This document shows positions 26,988 to 35,986 of a DNA stretch of 64,000 bases, in pieces. This DNA is from an uncultured Lachnospiraceae bacterium. Its GTDB lineage: Bacteria > Bacillota > Clostridia > Lachnospirales > Lachnospiraceae. The notes beneath the pieces are model-generated. The model saw nothing but the letters and a program-made list of their open reading frames with translations. It was not told the origin of the DNA and ran no database searches. How positions within the stretch are numbered: position 1 is the first letter of the stretch; every line of letters begins with the position of its first letter. The stretch lies in the NCBI GenBank assembly GCA_947631955.1, contig CANRNJ010000011.1, forward strand, positions 1 through 64,000. The letters are read 5' to 3'. The position numbers and the translations under genes were made by a program.

Positions 26988-27893
26988 ATGGGAAAGGTTT
27001 CCGGGTACATGGAAAAAGAAATCAATGCATTTATCTCATATTTACATAATGTGAAAGGTACCTCATCCAATACGGAGATGTCTTATAAGAGGGATCTGGA
27101 GAAGGTACAGCATTTCATGGAATCCCATGGGATCCGGGAAACGGCCGAAATATCCGCAGACGATCTGGAAGAGTATGTGCAGTATCTGGAAGACAACAAG
27201 TTTGCCGCAGCCACGGTGTCCAGAAACATCGCGTCCCTTAAGGCTTTCTATCATTATCTGGTTCAGGAAGGGATGGCCGCCGAGGACATTGCGGAGTCTT
27301 TGAAAGCCCCGAAGATCGAAAAGAAAATGCCGGAGATCATGTCCCCCGACGAGGTCGTAAGACTGTTGGAGCAGCCTTCGGGCAATTCCGCCAAAGAAAT
27401 ACGGGACAAAGCCATGCTTGAACTGCTCTACGCGACAGGTATCCGGGTGACGGAACTCATTACGCTTAAAGTTTCCGATGTCAATATGTCTATGAATTTT
27501 ATCATATGCCGGGATCGAAACAAGGAAAGGATCATTCCGTTCGGGGCGGCCGCTGAGAAGGCGCTGGCGCGTTATCTGGACGGCACGAGAACGGAAATGC
27601 TGGAAAATAAGTCGTCGGACATCCTTTTTGCAAATTGTTCCGGACAGCCGATGAGCAGACAGGGATTTTGGAAACTGATCAAATACTATGCCAAGAAAGC
27701 GGATATCAAGGCAGATATCACCCCGCATACTCTGCGGCACTCTTTCGCGGCGCATCTGGTTGAGAACGGCGCGGATCTGCGCAGCGTTCAGGAGATGCTT
27801 GGGCACTCGGACATATCCACCACACAGATCTATGCCAATATGAACCACAATCACATCCGCGAAGTGTATGCAAAAGCGCATCCGCGCGGATGA
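26988..27893 (+). CDS. xerD: Site-specific tyrosine recombinase XerD
   Basis: A 301-residue XerC/D-type recombinase. The N-terminal core-binding domain begins EKEINAFISYLHNVKGTSSNT. The catalytic domain has ATGIRVTEL (Arg I), the HTLRHSFAAHL box, GHSDISTTQIYANM (second His and Tyr nucleophile). It resolves chromosome dimers at dif. The start follows AAGAGGAG. The location after spoIIM suggests the housekeeping XerD rather than a mobile-element integrase. Confidence 0.9.
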   Translation: MGKVSGYMEKEINAFISYLHNVKGTSSNTEMSYKRDLEKVQHFMESHGIRETAEISADDLEEYVQYLEDNKFAAATVSRNIASLKAFYHYLVQEGMAAEDIAESLKAPKIEKKMPEIMSPDEVVRLLEQPSGNSAKEIRDKAMLELLYATGIRVTELITLKVSDVNMSMNFIICRDRNKERIIPFGAAAEKALARYLDGTRTEMLENKSSDILFANCSGQPMSRQGFWKLIKYYAKKADIKADITPHTLRHSFAAHLVENGADLRSVQEMLGHSDISTTQIYANMNHNHIREVYAKAHPRG

Positions 27894-27924
27894 TCAGAAG
27901 CGGCAGAGCGGGAAGCACTTTGCC

Positions 27925-27949
27925 AAGACGGGATCCGTCCTGTCTTTTT
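27925..27949. terminator. Terminator between convergent xerD and aroF
   Basis: A 9-base stem (AAGACGGGA with TCCTGTCTT, one G-T pair), a TCCG loop and a TTTTT run on the plus strand; the A-rich flank could also serve the minus strand weakly. Confidence 0.7.
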
Positions 27950-27977
27950 GCTGCCGCGCAGCTTGCACGTTCACGTC

Positions 27978-29006
27978 CTATTCATATTCCGCGATATCAT
28001 ATATCAGTTTCTCGGAGGCCTCCCACCCCAGACAGGGGTCGGTGATGGATCTGCCGTAGATGCCTTCGCCGATCTTCTGGCAACCTTCTTCGATATAACT
28101 TTCCACCATAACGCCTTTGACCATACGATGTATATCGCCGTTCAGTTTGCGGCTGTGCATGACTTCCTTGACGATACGGACCTGCTGCGCATATTCCTTG
28201 TTGGAGTTGCTGTGGTTGGCGTCGATGATGCAGGCGGGATTCACCAGATCGAAATCCTGATACAGTGCGTAGAGCATGGCGAGATCCTCATAATGGTAGT
28301 TGGGGATGCTCTGGCCGTGCTTGTTGGTGGAGCCGCGCAGTACGGCGTGGGCAAGCGGGTTTCCGCCCGTGTTTACCTCATAGCCCCTGTAGATGAAAGA
28401 GTGAGGGTGCTGCGCCGCATAGATGGAATTGAGCATGACGGACAGCGTGCCGCTGGTCGGATTTTTCATTCCCGCAGGCACATCGAAGCCGCTGACCGTC
28501 ATACGATGCTGCTGGTCTTCCACGGACCGGGCGCCGATGGCCACATAGGAGAGGATATCCTCTACATAGCCCCAGTTGTCAGGATAGAGCATTTCGTCCG
28601 CCGCCGTAAGTCTGGATTCCTCGATCGCCCGGATGTGCATTTTGCGCATAGCGATAAGACCGCTCGTGAAATCGGGCTTTTTTTCGGGATCCGGCTGGCT
28701 GACGATGCCTTTGTATCCCTCGCCGGTCGTGCGGGGTTTGTTGGTATAGATCCTTGGGATCAGGATCAGCTTGTCCTTGACCTGTTCGTTGACACGGGCA
28801 AGGCGGTTTACATAATCACATACCGCCTCTTCATTGTCCGCGGAACAAGGGCCGATAATGACCAGAAATTTATTGCTTGCGCCGGTTATGACATCCCGTA
28901 TCTCGGCATCTCTTTTTGCCTTGATCTTGGCCAGATGATCGGGCAGCGGGAACTGGCTGCGGATCTCGTCGGGTGTGGGCAGTTTTGTAACATAATGAAA
29001 GGACAT
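27978..29006 (-). CDS. aroF: 3-deoxy-7-phosphoheptulonate (DAHP) synthase, class I
   Basis: First enzyme of the shikimate pathway, joining phosphoenolpyruvate and erythrose-4-phosphate. The 342 residues are of the AroF/G/H type: LVIIGPCSADNEEAVCDYVNRL near 50, RIYTNKPRTTGEGYKG, GARSVEDQQHRM, FDVPAGMKNPTSG, IDANHSNSNKEY and GVMVESYIEEG are all present and hold the metal and PEP ligands. It is a single minus-strand gene. No T-box or other leader was recognised upstream. The trpD at 13068 depends on this pathway. Confidence 0.95.
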   Translation of the reverse strand: MSFHYVTKLPTPDEIRSQFPLPDHLAKIKAKRDAEIRDVITGASNKFLVIIGPCSADNEEAVCDYVNRLARVNEQVKDKLILIPRIYTNKPRTTGEGYKGIVSQPDPEKKPDFTSGLIAMRKMHIRAIEESRLTAADEMLYPDNWGYVEDILSYVAIGARSVEDQQHRMTVSGFDVPAGMKNPTSGTLSVMLNSIYAAQHPHSFIYRGYEVNTGGNPLAHAVLRGSTNKHGQSIPNYHYEDLAMLYALYQDFDLVNPACIIDANHSNSNKEYAQQVRIVKEVMHSRKLNGDIHRMVKGVMVESYIEEGCQKIGEGIYGRSITDPCLGWEASEKLIYDIAEYE

Positions 29007-29224
29007 TTTTATCTCCGTTCCGAAGCGCAGAGGCTTCTTCGTATTGTATATTCATAGTTTTTCTGGAAAAAACACATTTATTATAGTATATTGGATAGAG
29101 AATCGCAAGTCCGTCCGCAGCGCCGCGTGAAAAAACGCAGCCTGCAGCGCCGCATGGAAAGCTGCCGGTATGAGTGCGGGTCGATCGGAGAAAGCATGAA
29201 AGACCGCTCGGCACGGCGGCGGAT

Positions 29225-30595
29225 CTAAGCCGCATCACGCGACCGGTGTGAGATATACAGCGCCGATACAGTGCACAGGGCGGTCTGCAGCATCTGGCTG
29301 GCAAGCATACCCCACAGATAGCCTTTGATGCCGTAGACCGGGATGGCGGCAAAGACAAAAAGCAGACGCAGAAGAAGGCTTGCCACGCTGAACACAAAAG
29401 TCTGGACAGTCTTGCCCAGTCCGTTTAAGATGCTGTTCAGGGTGCTTGCGATATACATAAAAGGACAGATGAAGCTGAGCGTCAGGATAAAGCTTCCTGC
29501 CAGATGCGAGCCGTACAGGATGCGTCCGGCCGCTCTTCCCGTCAGAAGAAACATGGCGGTGCAGCCGAATCCCAGAAGCAGGCAATAGCGTATGGATGTC
29601 AGGATGGCATGCCTGACGGCGGCCTTGTTGCCGCTTGCGTCAGCGTCCGCCACGATCGGCAGGAGCAGTACGGAGATGGAATTGGTGATGGCGGACGGAA
29701 ACAGTATGAGGGGCAGGCTCATGCCCGTCAGTACGCCGTATACGCCAAGAGCGTCGGCGTTGTTCAGCCCGTATGCCATAAGACGGTTTGGAATATAGAC
29801 CGCCTCAATGCTCTGCAGCAGGTTCAGAACCAGACGGTTGGCGGACAACGGCACGGCAAGACGGAGCAGCTGTCCCATGATGCGGCGGTATACGGATAGG
29901 AGCGGGCCTGTTTTAAGACGTCTGCCGATTGCTCCGGCGGGGAATACATGATGTGCCCGGACAAGGATGGCGATGACGGACACGACCATGGAAGCGGCTT
30001 CGCCGATCACCAGTCCGACTACCGCAAAACTGATGGCAGGCGTCATGTTGTGCTGCCTGCAGATGTGATAGATCAGATAGACGCTCCCCACCCGGCAGAT
30101 CTGCTCCGTCAGCTGCGATACGGCGGGGATGGCGGTCTTACGGATTCCGTAAAAATAGCCGTTGATGCAGGAGTGGGCGGCGGCCATCGGAATGGACAGC
30201 GCGATGATGCGCAGAAGGGGCGCCGTGCGTTCTTCCATCAGAAAAGTGACGGCGATCCGGTCCGAATAGAGATAGATGCAGTATGCGGCGGCTGCAGACA
30301 GCGCCATGGCGATGAGAAAACCCGCCCAAAGCGTGCGGAAAGATGTTTTGTAGTCGCGGGTACTGGCTTCACCGGCCACATATTTGGAGATGGCGGTCTG
30401 TATGCCGGAAACGGTCAATGCGAAGGTGAGCGCCAGTACGGGAGATATCAGCTGATAGATCCCCATGCCTTCCGCACCGAATACGTTGGACAGAAAGATC
30501 CGATAGAAAAAGCCGATAAAGCGGCTTAAAAGTCCCGTCAGCGTGAGAATGACGGTTCCGGATATCAAGGGGTTTTTCCATTTATTCCATTTCAT
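29225..30595 (-). CDS. SpoVB-like polysaccharide/lipid II flippase (MATE fold)
   Basis: A 456-residue protein with about 14 hydrophobic helices. It starts MKWNKWKNPLISGTVILTLT, followed by GLLSRFIGFFYRIFLSNVFGAEGMGIYQL, the N-terminal signature of SpoVB/MurJ-type exporters. These move lipid-linked sugars across the membrane, SpoVB for spore cortex. The start at 30595 is chosen from family comparison; the frame is open upstream only through a tandem-repeat tract of no family similarity. It diverges from mnmA. Confidence 0.85.
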   Translation of the reverse strand: MKWNKWKNPLISGTVILTLTGLLSRFIGFFYRIFLSNVFGAEGMGIYQLISPVLALTFALTVSGIQTAISKYVAGEASTRDYKTSFRTLWAGFLIAMALSAAAAYCIYLYSDRIAVTFLMEERTAPLLRIIALSIPMAAAHSCINGYFYGIRKTAIPAVSQLTEQICRVGSVYLIYHICRQHNMTPAISFAVVGLVIGEAASMVVSVIAILVRAHHVFPAGAIGRRLKTGPLLSVYRRIMGQLLRLAVPLSANRLVLNLLQSIEAVYIPNRLMAYGLNNADALGVYGVLTGMSLPLILFPSAITNSISVLLLPIVADADASGNKAAVRHAILTSIRYCLLLGFGCTAMFLLTGRAAGRILYGSHLAGSFILTLSFICPFMYIASTLNSILNGLGKTVQTFVFSVASLLLRLLFVFAAIPVYGIKGYLWGMLASQMLQTALCTVSALYISHRSRDAA

Positions 30596-30660
30596 AGGGC
30601 ACCTATGTATGTCGGGTATCGTTTTAATGTATGCGCAAAAAGTGCGGTCAAGAACCGGCA

Positions 30661-30850
30661 GATGGCTGTTCAGAAAGGCGGCAGGCCGGATCAGTGCATA
30701 ACGGCTGCTCAGGAAGGCAGCGGGCTGAATCGGTGCATAACAGCCGCTCAGAAAGACAGCGGACCGGGTCAGTGTGCAGATGGCCATCAGAAAGGCAGCA
30801 GGCTGAATCAGTGCATAATGGCTGTTCAGAAAGGCAGCAGACCGGAGCGG
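30661..30850. repeat. 39-bp tandem repeat (about 4.8 copies)
   Basis: Imperfect units of 39 bases, each containing a variant of CAGAAAGGCAGCAG and most ending CAGTGCATA, begin near 30661, 30700, 30739, 30778 and 30817. The unit is 13 codons, so all copies stay in frame in both directions. It fills the gap between the flippase and mnmA starts. It may be a minisatellite or a repetitive leader peptide. Confidence 0.85.
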
Positions 30851-30878
30851 ATACGCGCGGCGCACAGGGAGTTGCGGT

Positions 30879-31961
30879 ATGGGTAAGAAAAAAGTAGTGG
30901 TGGGCATGTCCGGGGGCGTGGATTCCTCCGTGGCGGCATATCTTTTAAAAAAGCAGGGCTATGATGTGATCGGCGTGACCATGCAGATCTGGCAGGACGA
31001 AGCGCAGGAAACGCGGGAGGAAAACGGCGGCTGCTGCGGTTTGAGCGCGGTGGATGATGCGCGCAGAGTGGCACAGACGCTGGATATTCCGTATTATGTG
31101 ATGAATTTTAAACAGGAGTTTAAAAAGAACGTCATAGATTACTTTGTGGAAGAGTATCTGGCAGGCAGGACTCCGAATCCGTGTATCGCCTGCAACCGCT
31201 ATGTAAAGTGGGAGTCCCTGCTTAAGCGCAGTATGGAGATCGGGGCGGATTATATCGCCACAGGACATTATGCGCGGATTGCCGTTATGCCAAACGGAAG
31301 GTATGCGATCCGTAATTCCGTTACGGCAAAGAAGGACCAGACTTACGCGCTCTACAATCTGACGCAGGCCCAGCTTGCCCATACGCTCATGCCGGTGGGA
31401 GAATATACCAAAGAGGAGATCCGGCAGATTGCCGATGAAGCGGGGCTTCCCGTCGCGCATAAGCCCGACAGCCAAGAGATCTGTTTCATACCGGATAACG
31501 ATTATGCCGCCTTTATCGATGCGGCTGCCGCGGACAGGGTTCCGGGGCCGGGCAGTTTCGTCACGAAGGACGGAAAGGTATTGGGACGGCATCTCGGTAT
31601 TACCCATTATACCGTAGGACAGCGCAAGGGTCTGAATCTTGCCATGGGGCATCCCGTGTTTGTCACGCAGATAAAGCCGGAAACGGATGAAGTGGTGATC
31701 GGCGGGGCGGAGGATGTGTTTGGCGATACGCTTTTTAGCAGCCGCATCAACTATATGGGCATGGCGGATCTGCCGGCGCCTAGAGAAGTTGTGGCGAAGA
31801 TACGTTACGCCCATGCCGGAGAACGATGCACTATTGAAAAAACGGCGGAGGACGTGATCAAATGTACTTTTCACAGCCCGGTCAGGGCCATTACGCCGGG
31901 TCAGGCGGTGGTTTTTTACGAGGACGGTCTGGTGCTCGGCGGAGGAACCATCATGCGGTGA
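30879..31961 (+). CDS. mnmA: tRNA-uridine 2-sulfurtransferase
   Basis: Thiolates U34 of Lys, Glu and Gln tRNAs. The 360 residues include the PP-loop [20 protein letters not shown], the catalytic cysteine in [12 protein letters not shown] (near 103) and the second cysteine in [13 protein letters not shown] (near 202), plus [13 protein letters not shown]. The sulfur relay from a cysteine desulfurase is assumed; no nifS/iscS gene is next to it here. The ribosome binding site is weak and the start is preceded by the 39-bp repeat tract. Confidence 0.95.
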   Translation: MGKKKVVVGMSGGVDSSVAAYLLKKQGYDVIGVTMQIWQDEAQETREENGGCCGLSAVDDARRVAQTLDIPYYVMNFKQEFKKNVIDYFVEEYLAGRTPNPCIACNRYVKWESLLKRSMEIGADYIATGHYARIAVMPNGRYAIRNSVTAKKDQTYALYNLTQAQLAHTLMPVGEYTKEEIRQIADEAGLPVAHKPDSQEICFIPDNDYAAFIDAAAADRVPGPGSFVTKDGKVLGRHLGITHYTVGQRKGLNLAMGHPVFVTQIKPETDEVVIGGAEDVFGDTLFSSRINYMGMADLPAPREVVAKIRYAHAGERCTIEKTAEDVIKCTFHSPVRAITPGQAVVFYEDGLVLGGGTIMR

Positions 31962-32018
31962 AAGTCTGGTGCTTGGCGGCATAGATACAGAGATCATTTT
32001 ATTAAAGGAGAGAAAATC

Positions 32019-32609
32019 ATGCAGGATCAGGAAGATCTTAGTTGGGAAGAAATCAAAACGGAGCATATCGTACAGGACGAATGGATCGATTTTCGCAGAT
32101 CTGCATACCGGTTTCCGGATGGCAGCGTGTTTGAACCGTATTACAGCTACAGCCGCAGGGATTATGTGGTGATCGTGGCCTGTGATACGGACAGAAATTA
32201 TCTGTGTGTCCGTCAGTTCAGACAGGGGATCAGGAAGGTGACTACCGAGTTCCCGGCGGGCGGGATCGAGCGGAAAGACGGCAGAGAATACGGCATGGCC
32301 GGTCCGCAGACAGAGGATGCTCTTGCGGCGGCAAAACGCGAACTGGTGGAAGAAACCGGATATGAATCCGATGAGTGGGAGCATCTGCTCACGGTGCCCT
32401 CCAATGCCACCATAGCAGACAACTATGCGCATCTTTTTACGGCGCGCAACTGCCGGAAGGTGTCTGGACAGTCCCTTGACGACACGGAATTTTTAAAAGT
32501 AAAGAAATTCAGCGCACAGGAGATCGAGGAGATGATCGCCACGGGAGAATTTCCGCAGGCGGTCCACATCGCCGCGTGGCTGTTGGAGCGCAGAAGAATA
32601 GAACAATAG
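32019..32609 (+). CDS. Nudix hydrolase
   Basis: A 196-residue Nudix protein. CVRQFRQGIRKVTTEFPAGG leads into a box whose first part is lengthened by an insertion (about ten residues around KDGREYGMAGP) before KRELVEETGY near residues 107-116. This longer spacing is seen in some ADP-sugar pyrophosphatases. Catalytic glutamates are present. AAAGGAG precedes the ATG. It is unrelated in sequence detail to the Nudix at 25365. Confidence 0.82.
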   Translation: MQDQEDLSWEEIKTEHIVQDEWIDFRRSAYRFPDGSVFEPYYSYSRRDYVVIVACDTDRNYLCVRQFRQGIRKVTTEFPAGGIERKDGREYGMAGPQTEDALAAAKRELVEETGYESDEWEHLLTVPSNATIADNYAHLFTARNCRKVSGQSLDDTEFLKVKKFSAQEIEEMIATGEFPQAVHIAAWLLERRRIEQ

Positions 32610-32967
32610 GGGAGGAAAAAGCAATTTACCCCACCCAAAGCAGGATAAATTTATTTTATCCAAAACAGGTAGAGCCTTGTTTTTCTTTCCCGCATCTGTT
32701 ATATTGTTTCTATCGGCAGCGGTCTTGCTGCCGGATATGGCGGAAGATATGATTCATTCAGTTTCCGCCGTTTCGCAACAGGAATCGTGCTTATGAGATA
32801 TCGGCAGATATCCCATATTTCAAGCAGGTATCCCAACGGAAAGAACAGACAGCATAACAGAGTGTGGGACAAGCGCATACTGCGGATGAAGACTGCTTTT
32901 CAGGAAAAGGACGGCAGGACTGACCTGACCGTCATCCCGGCTTTCCCGCGCGGAAAGAGAGGAAAGA
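32610..32967. other. Intergenic region before the Rpn nuclease
   Basis: About 360 bases. One small hairpin (CGGCAGC with GCTGCCG, about 32712-32733) is seen; no gene, terminator with T-run or RNA family was recognised. Confidence 0.4.
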
Positions 32968-33873
32968 TTGGCAAAAAACACACGGGAGACCATTGTAAAA
33001 ACTCCTGCCGCGCCATATAATAAAGGCAGACAGGAAAACGAGCTGCCAAAGGCGCTTGCGGAACTGACCCTCGCCGACCGATTTATTTTCTATAAGGTGA
33101 TGCAGGATGCGGAACTGTGCAGACGGCTTCTGGAGATCATCCTGAATGTGGAGATCGAGCGGATCGAGTATCTGGAAGGCGAGAAGACCATCGAAGTCCG
33201 GTATGACGCCAAAGGCATCCGTCTGGACGTCTATGTGAAGGACGAGAGATCTACCGTATACAACGTGGAGATGCAGGCGGCGCACGCGGCAAATCTGCCC
33301 CAGAGGAGCCGGTATTACCAGAACCTGATCGATGTGGACCTGCTCGGCAGAGGAGAGGATTACCGGCGGCTCAATAAGAGTTTTGTGATCTTTATCTGCA
33401 TGGAGGACATCTTCCATAGGGGCAGGCACATCTACACCTTTGAGGACCGGTGCAGGGAAGAGCCGGATCTGGCGCTCGGCGACGGAGCGGTGAAGATCTT
33501 CCTGAATCCCTATTCGGAGATGAACGACGTCACGCCGGAACTTGGAAATTTTCTTAAGTATCTGGCGGAAGGGACGGCAGCAGACGAATATACAGAAAGG
33601 CTGGTGGAAGCGGTGGAAACAGCAAAGAGAGATCCAAGGCTGATGGTGGAGTACATGTCGTACTATGCGGATCAGGCGGACCACAGGGCAGAACTGGAAG
33701 AAAGCCGGGCAGAGGGAATAGAAGAAGGAAGAATGGAGGCCATACAGATCCTTATAAAATCCCATCAAAAACATGGCATTTCCAGAGAAGAAACCAAAGC
33801 CGACCTGATGGAACTATACGCTTTGAGCAGCGAAGAGGCAGAAGAAAAACTCCGGCTGTATTGGACAGCGTAA
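32968..33873 (+). CDS. Rpn-family PD-(D/E)XK nuclease / transposase-like protein
   Basis: The 301-residue protein belongs to the PD-(D/E)XK 'putative transposase' group (PF12784). Residues about 30-230 hold the fold: LADRFIFYKVMQDAELCRRLLEIIL, GIRLDVYVKDERSTVYNVEMQ (catalytic D...ExQ) and RSRYYQNLIDVDLL. The C-terminal helix-rich tail varies between members. Relatives such as RpnA are DNA endonucleases that raise recombination. The start is TTG, supported by GAGAGGAAAG upstream. A decayed relative of its tail lies at 8627-8983. Confidence 0.85.
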   Translation: MAKNTRETIVKTPAAPYNKGRQENELPKALAELTLADRFIFYKVMQDAELCRRLLEIILNVEIERIEYLEGEKTIEVRYDAKGIRLDVYVKDERSTVYNVEMQAAHAANLPQRSRYYQNLIDVDLLGRGEDYRRLNKSFVIFICMEDIFHRGRHIYTFEDRCREEPDLALGDGAVKIFLNPYSEMNDVTPELGNFLKYLAEGTAADEYTERLVEAVETAKRDPRLMVEYMSYYADQADHRAELEESRAEGIEEGRMEAIQILIKSHQKHGISREETKADLMELYALSSEEAEEKLRLYWTA

Positions 33874-33916
33874 AAAGTAAACAAGTAAACGCCGCCTGCG
33901 GAGCGGTTAGGAGATA

Positions 33917-33953
33917 GTGTGTAAAATCACACTGATGTGCTGATTTAACACAC
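33917..33953. repeat. Imperfect hairpin upstream of repeat family 1
   Basis: Arms GTGTGTAAAATCA (33917-33929) and TGATTTAACACAC (33941-33953) pair over 12 of 13 positions. No T-run follows. It abuts family 1 repeat copy A. Confidence 0.7.
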
Positions 33954-33954
33954 A

Positions 33955-34051
33955 GGAATTTGTGCCGGAGCGTCACAAATTCCCATGATGGCAGACGCGA
34001 ATTTGAGATTCGCGCCGCCGTCCGTCGCGAAAACGCTCCGGAATGGAGATA
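33955..34051 (+). repeat. Dispersed structured repeat, family 1, copy A
   Basis: Stem GGAATTTGTG / CACAAATTCC (33955-33964, 33974-33983) has the loop CCGGAGCGT, which is exactly complementary to ACGCTCCGG at 34033-34041. A middle hairpin CGCGAAT / ATTCGCG (33996-34002, 34008-34014) lies between. The end GGAATGGAGATA is shared with the other copies. Not followed by a start codon; copy B begins about 10 bases later. Confidence 0.8.
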
Positions 34052-34060
34052 ACAAGAAAA

Positions 34061-34155
34061 GTGCCGGAGCGTCACAAATCCCGCTGAGGGCGAAGCTGAT
34101 TCCGATGGAATTTGCTCAAAGCCCGTCGCGTAAACGTTCCAGAATGGAGATTAGT
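34061..34155 (+). repeat. Dispersed structured repeat, family 1, copy B (leader of flavin reductase gene)
   Basis: It shares GTGCCGGAGCGTCACAAAT and the closing AGAATGGAGATT with copies A and C. The loop/distal complementarity is kept with one mismatch and one G-T pair (ACGTTCCAG at 34133-34141). The final GGAG sits 8 bases before the ATG of the next gene, so the repeat supplies its ribosome binding site. Confidence 0.8.
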
Positions 34156-34773
34156 ATGAAAGTATTGATGGTAAACGGAAGTCCCCGCGTAAACGGGAAC
34201 ACTTATACAGCGCTTCATGAGATGCAGCAGGTCTTTGAGCAAGAAGGCGTTGAAACGGAACTGATACATATCGGCAATCAGGTAGTCCGCAGCTGCATCG
34301 CCTGCGGAGGATGCGCCCAGAAGGGAAGGTGCGTGTTTGACGATGTTGTGAATGAGGCGGCGCCTAAGTTTGAAGCCTGCGACGGACTGGTGGTGGGCAG
34401 CCCCGTCTATTATGCTTCTGCCAACGCAGCGCTTGTGGCGTTCCTTACCCGACTGTTCTACAGTACGCATTTTGACAAGACCATGAAGGTCGGCGCGTGC
34501 GTAGCAGCGGCGCGCAGAGGCGGATTGTCGGCGACCTTTGATGAACTGAATAAATTCTTTACCATATCCGGGATGCCGGTTGCGTCCGGCCAGTATTGGA
34601 ACAGCATCCATGGCAGAGCGGCCGGTGAAGCTGCGCAGGACGCGGAAGGTCTGCAGGGCATGAGGACTCTTGCGCGGAACATGACGTTCCTGATGAAGAG
34701 CATTGCCCTCGGCAAGGAGGCGTATGGTCTTCCCGACAGGGAACCGCCGGAGTGGACTAATTTTATCAGATAG
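34156..34773 (+). CDS. NADPH-dependent FMN reductase / flavodoxin-family oxidoreductase
   Basis: The 205-residue protein has the flavodoxin-like FMN loop MKVLMVNGSPRVNGNTYTAL, a cysteine pair region CIACGGCAQKGRC near residues 46-58 seen in iron-sulfur flavoproteins and related reductases, and VVGSPVYYASANAALVAFL. It probably reduces quinones or other small acceptors with NAD(P)H; only some relatives bind an iron-sulfur cluster. The start ATG follows repeat copy B by a few bases, so translation depends on the repeat's GGAG. Confidence 0.82.
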   Translation: MKVLMVNGSPRVNGNTYTALHEMQQVFEQEGVETELIHIGNQVVRSCIACGGCAQKGRCVFDDVVNEAAPKFEACDGLVVGSPVYYASANAALVAFLTRLFYSTHFDKTMKVGACVAAARRGGLSATFDELNKFFTISGMPVASGQYWNSIHGRAAGEAAQDAEGLQGMRTLARNMTFLMKSIALGKEAYGLPDREPPEWTNFIR

Positions 34774-34823
34774 CCAAAACCGCCTGTGTGCTGCACCCTG
34801 TAAAGCAGCAGAGCAGATCGGTG

Positions 34824-35642
34824 TTACAGTTTGTGGAACGAGGGACTGCGTTTTTCAAAGGTGGCATAATACCGGAAACCGCAGTCTTTCAGTATATCTG
34901 CGGCGCGGTCGAAACATGCGGCGATCTGCTCCGGGTTGTGGGCGTCAGACCCCACTGTGACGATCTCGCCGCCCAGTTCGCGGTAGCGCTTTAGCACGCC
35001 TGCGCAGGGATTCGCCTCCCGCAGGCCTTTGGCCAGCTGCTTTGTGTTGATCTCGATGCCTTTTTCCATATCGATCAGGCGCGTCAGGATCGCATCGAAG
35101 ATATCGCGATAGGCTTCATAGGAGTATCCCTCGTCTTTGTTCGGACCGTAGCGCACCACATAGTCCAAGTGCCCGTAGACGTCAAAATTGCTGTACACTC
35201 TCAGATTGTCGAGAATGGATGTAAAATATTCGCGGTACGCTTCTTCCTGCGTCCGCTCTTCATAAAAAGAAGGATAGAAAGGATCCCTGCCGCCGCATAA
35301 ATGGGAGGATGCGATGATGAAGTCGTAATCGTGCGCCTTGGCAAAGGCGGCGTTTTTTCTGGCCAGATGGGGCTGTAAGCCCAGTTCTACGCCGAAGAGG
35401 ATCCGGATCCGGCCAGCGTATTTTTCTTTGAGGCGCAGCAGATCGTACAGATAGGCGTCGGGATTGAGTTCAAAAAAGCCTTCGGGTTCGGACGCCGTGA
35501 CGGGATAATCGAAATCGTTGTGCTCCGTAAAACACATCTGCGTCAGTCCCAGTTCTATGCCCCGCAGGATCATCTTTTCCATGGGGGTGTCCGAATCTCC
35601 CGAAAAGGAAGAGTGTAAATGATAGTCCGCTGTGATCTGCAT
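34824..35642 (-). CDS. PHP-domain phosphatase, HisJ/HisK-like
   Basis: The 272-residue protein begins with a metal-binding DYHLHSSFSGDSDTPME. FTEHNDFDYP, IIASSHLCGG, DVYGHLDYVVRYG and IVTVGSDAHNPEQI follow; these are the PHP-family histidines and aspartates. Closest style is histidinol-phosphate phosphatase of the HisJ group, but no his genes are nearby and the substrate could differ. The start at 35642 is supported by GGGGAGG 6 bases upstream. It diverges from gap. Confidence 0.82.
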   Translation of the reverse strand: MQITADYHLHSSFSGDSDTPMEKMILRGIELGLTQMCFTEHNDFDYPVTASEPEGFFELNPDAYLYDLLRLKEKYAGRIRILFGVELGLQPHLARKNAAFAKAHDYDFIIASSHLCGGRDPFYPSFYEERTQEEAYREYFTSILDNLRVYSNFDVYGHLDYVVRYGPNKDEGYSYEAYRDIFDAILTRLIDMEKGIEINTKQLAKGLREANPCAGVLKRYRELGGEIVTVGSDAHNPEQIAACFDRAADILKDCGFRYYATFEKRSPSFHKL

Positions 35643-35871
35643 AAGTACCTCCCCGGTTTCTGCGTCGTATTTTAACAGCACGATAGACATGATACGGCAG
35701 ACAGCGCCGCCCAACAGGCAGATCTGCCGAACATGCCGTGTATGCCTTAAATGGCCGTATTCACTATAGCATACGGGAAAAAGAAATGCAACGCCGCGGC
35801 CCGAAGGAGCCGGTGCGCCGTCCGCCGCCGGGAACAATTACGAAGATTCACAAATATTTTTGATTTACATC

Positions 35872-35924
35872 TTGAATTTTCGGGACAGATTAGGTAAAAT
35901 AAACCTGCTGACAAAATTTTGTCA
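35872..35924 (+). promoter_or_regulatory. gap promoter with 16-bp palindrome at the start site
   Basis: TTGAAT (35872-35877), a 17-base spacer and TAAAAT (35895-35900) form a good promoter. The perfect palindrome TGACAAAATTTTGTCA at 35909-35924 overlaps the expected transcription start, an ideal repressor position. The regulator is not known; a CggR-like role can only be guessed. Confidence 0.65.
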
Positions 35925-35986
35925 ATCTTATCCATTTAAGAAGGGCAAGATTATATAAAAAACATATTTTCAGGAGGGACTAAAAA

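Noticed and set aside
28990..29224. Search for a T-box or other riboswitch upstream of DAHP synthase
   Set aside because: No T-box core or matching stems were seen; only a short AT-rich promoter region.
30945..32432. Minus-strand frame of 495 codons across mnmA and the Nudix gene
   Set aside because: Shadow of two clear genes.
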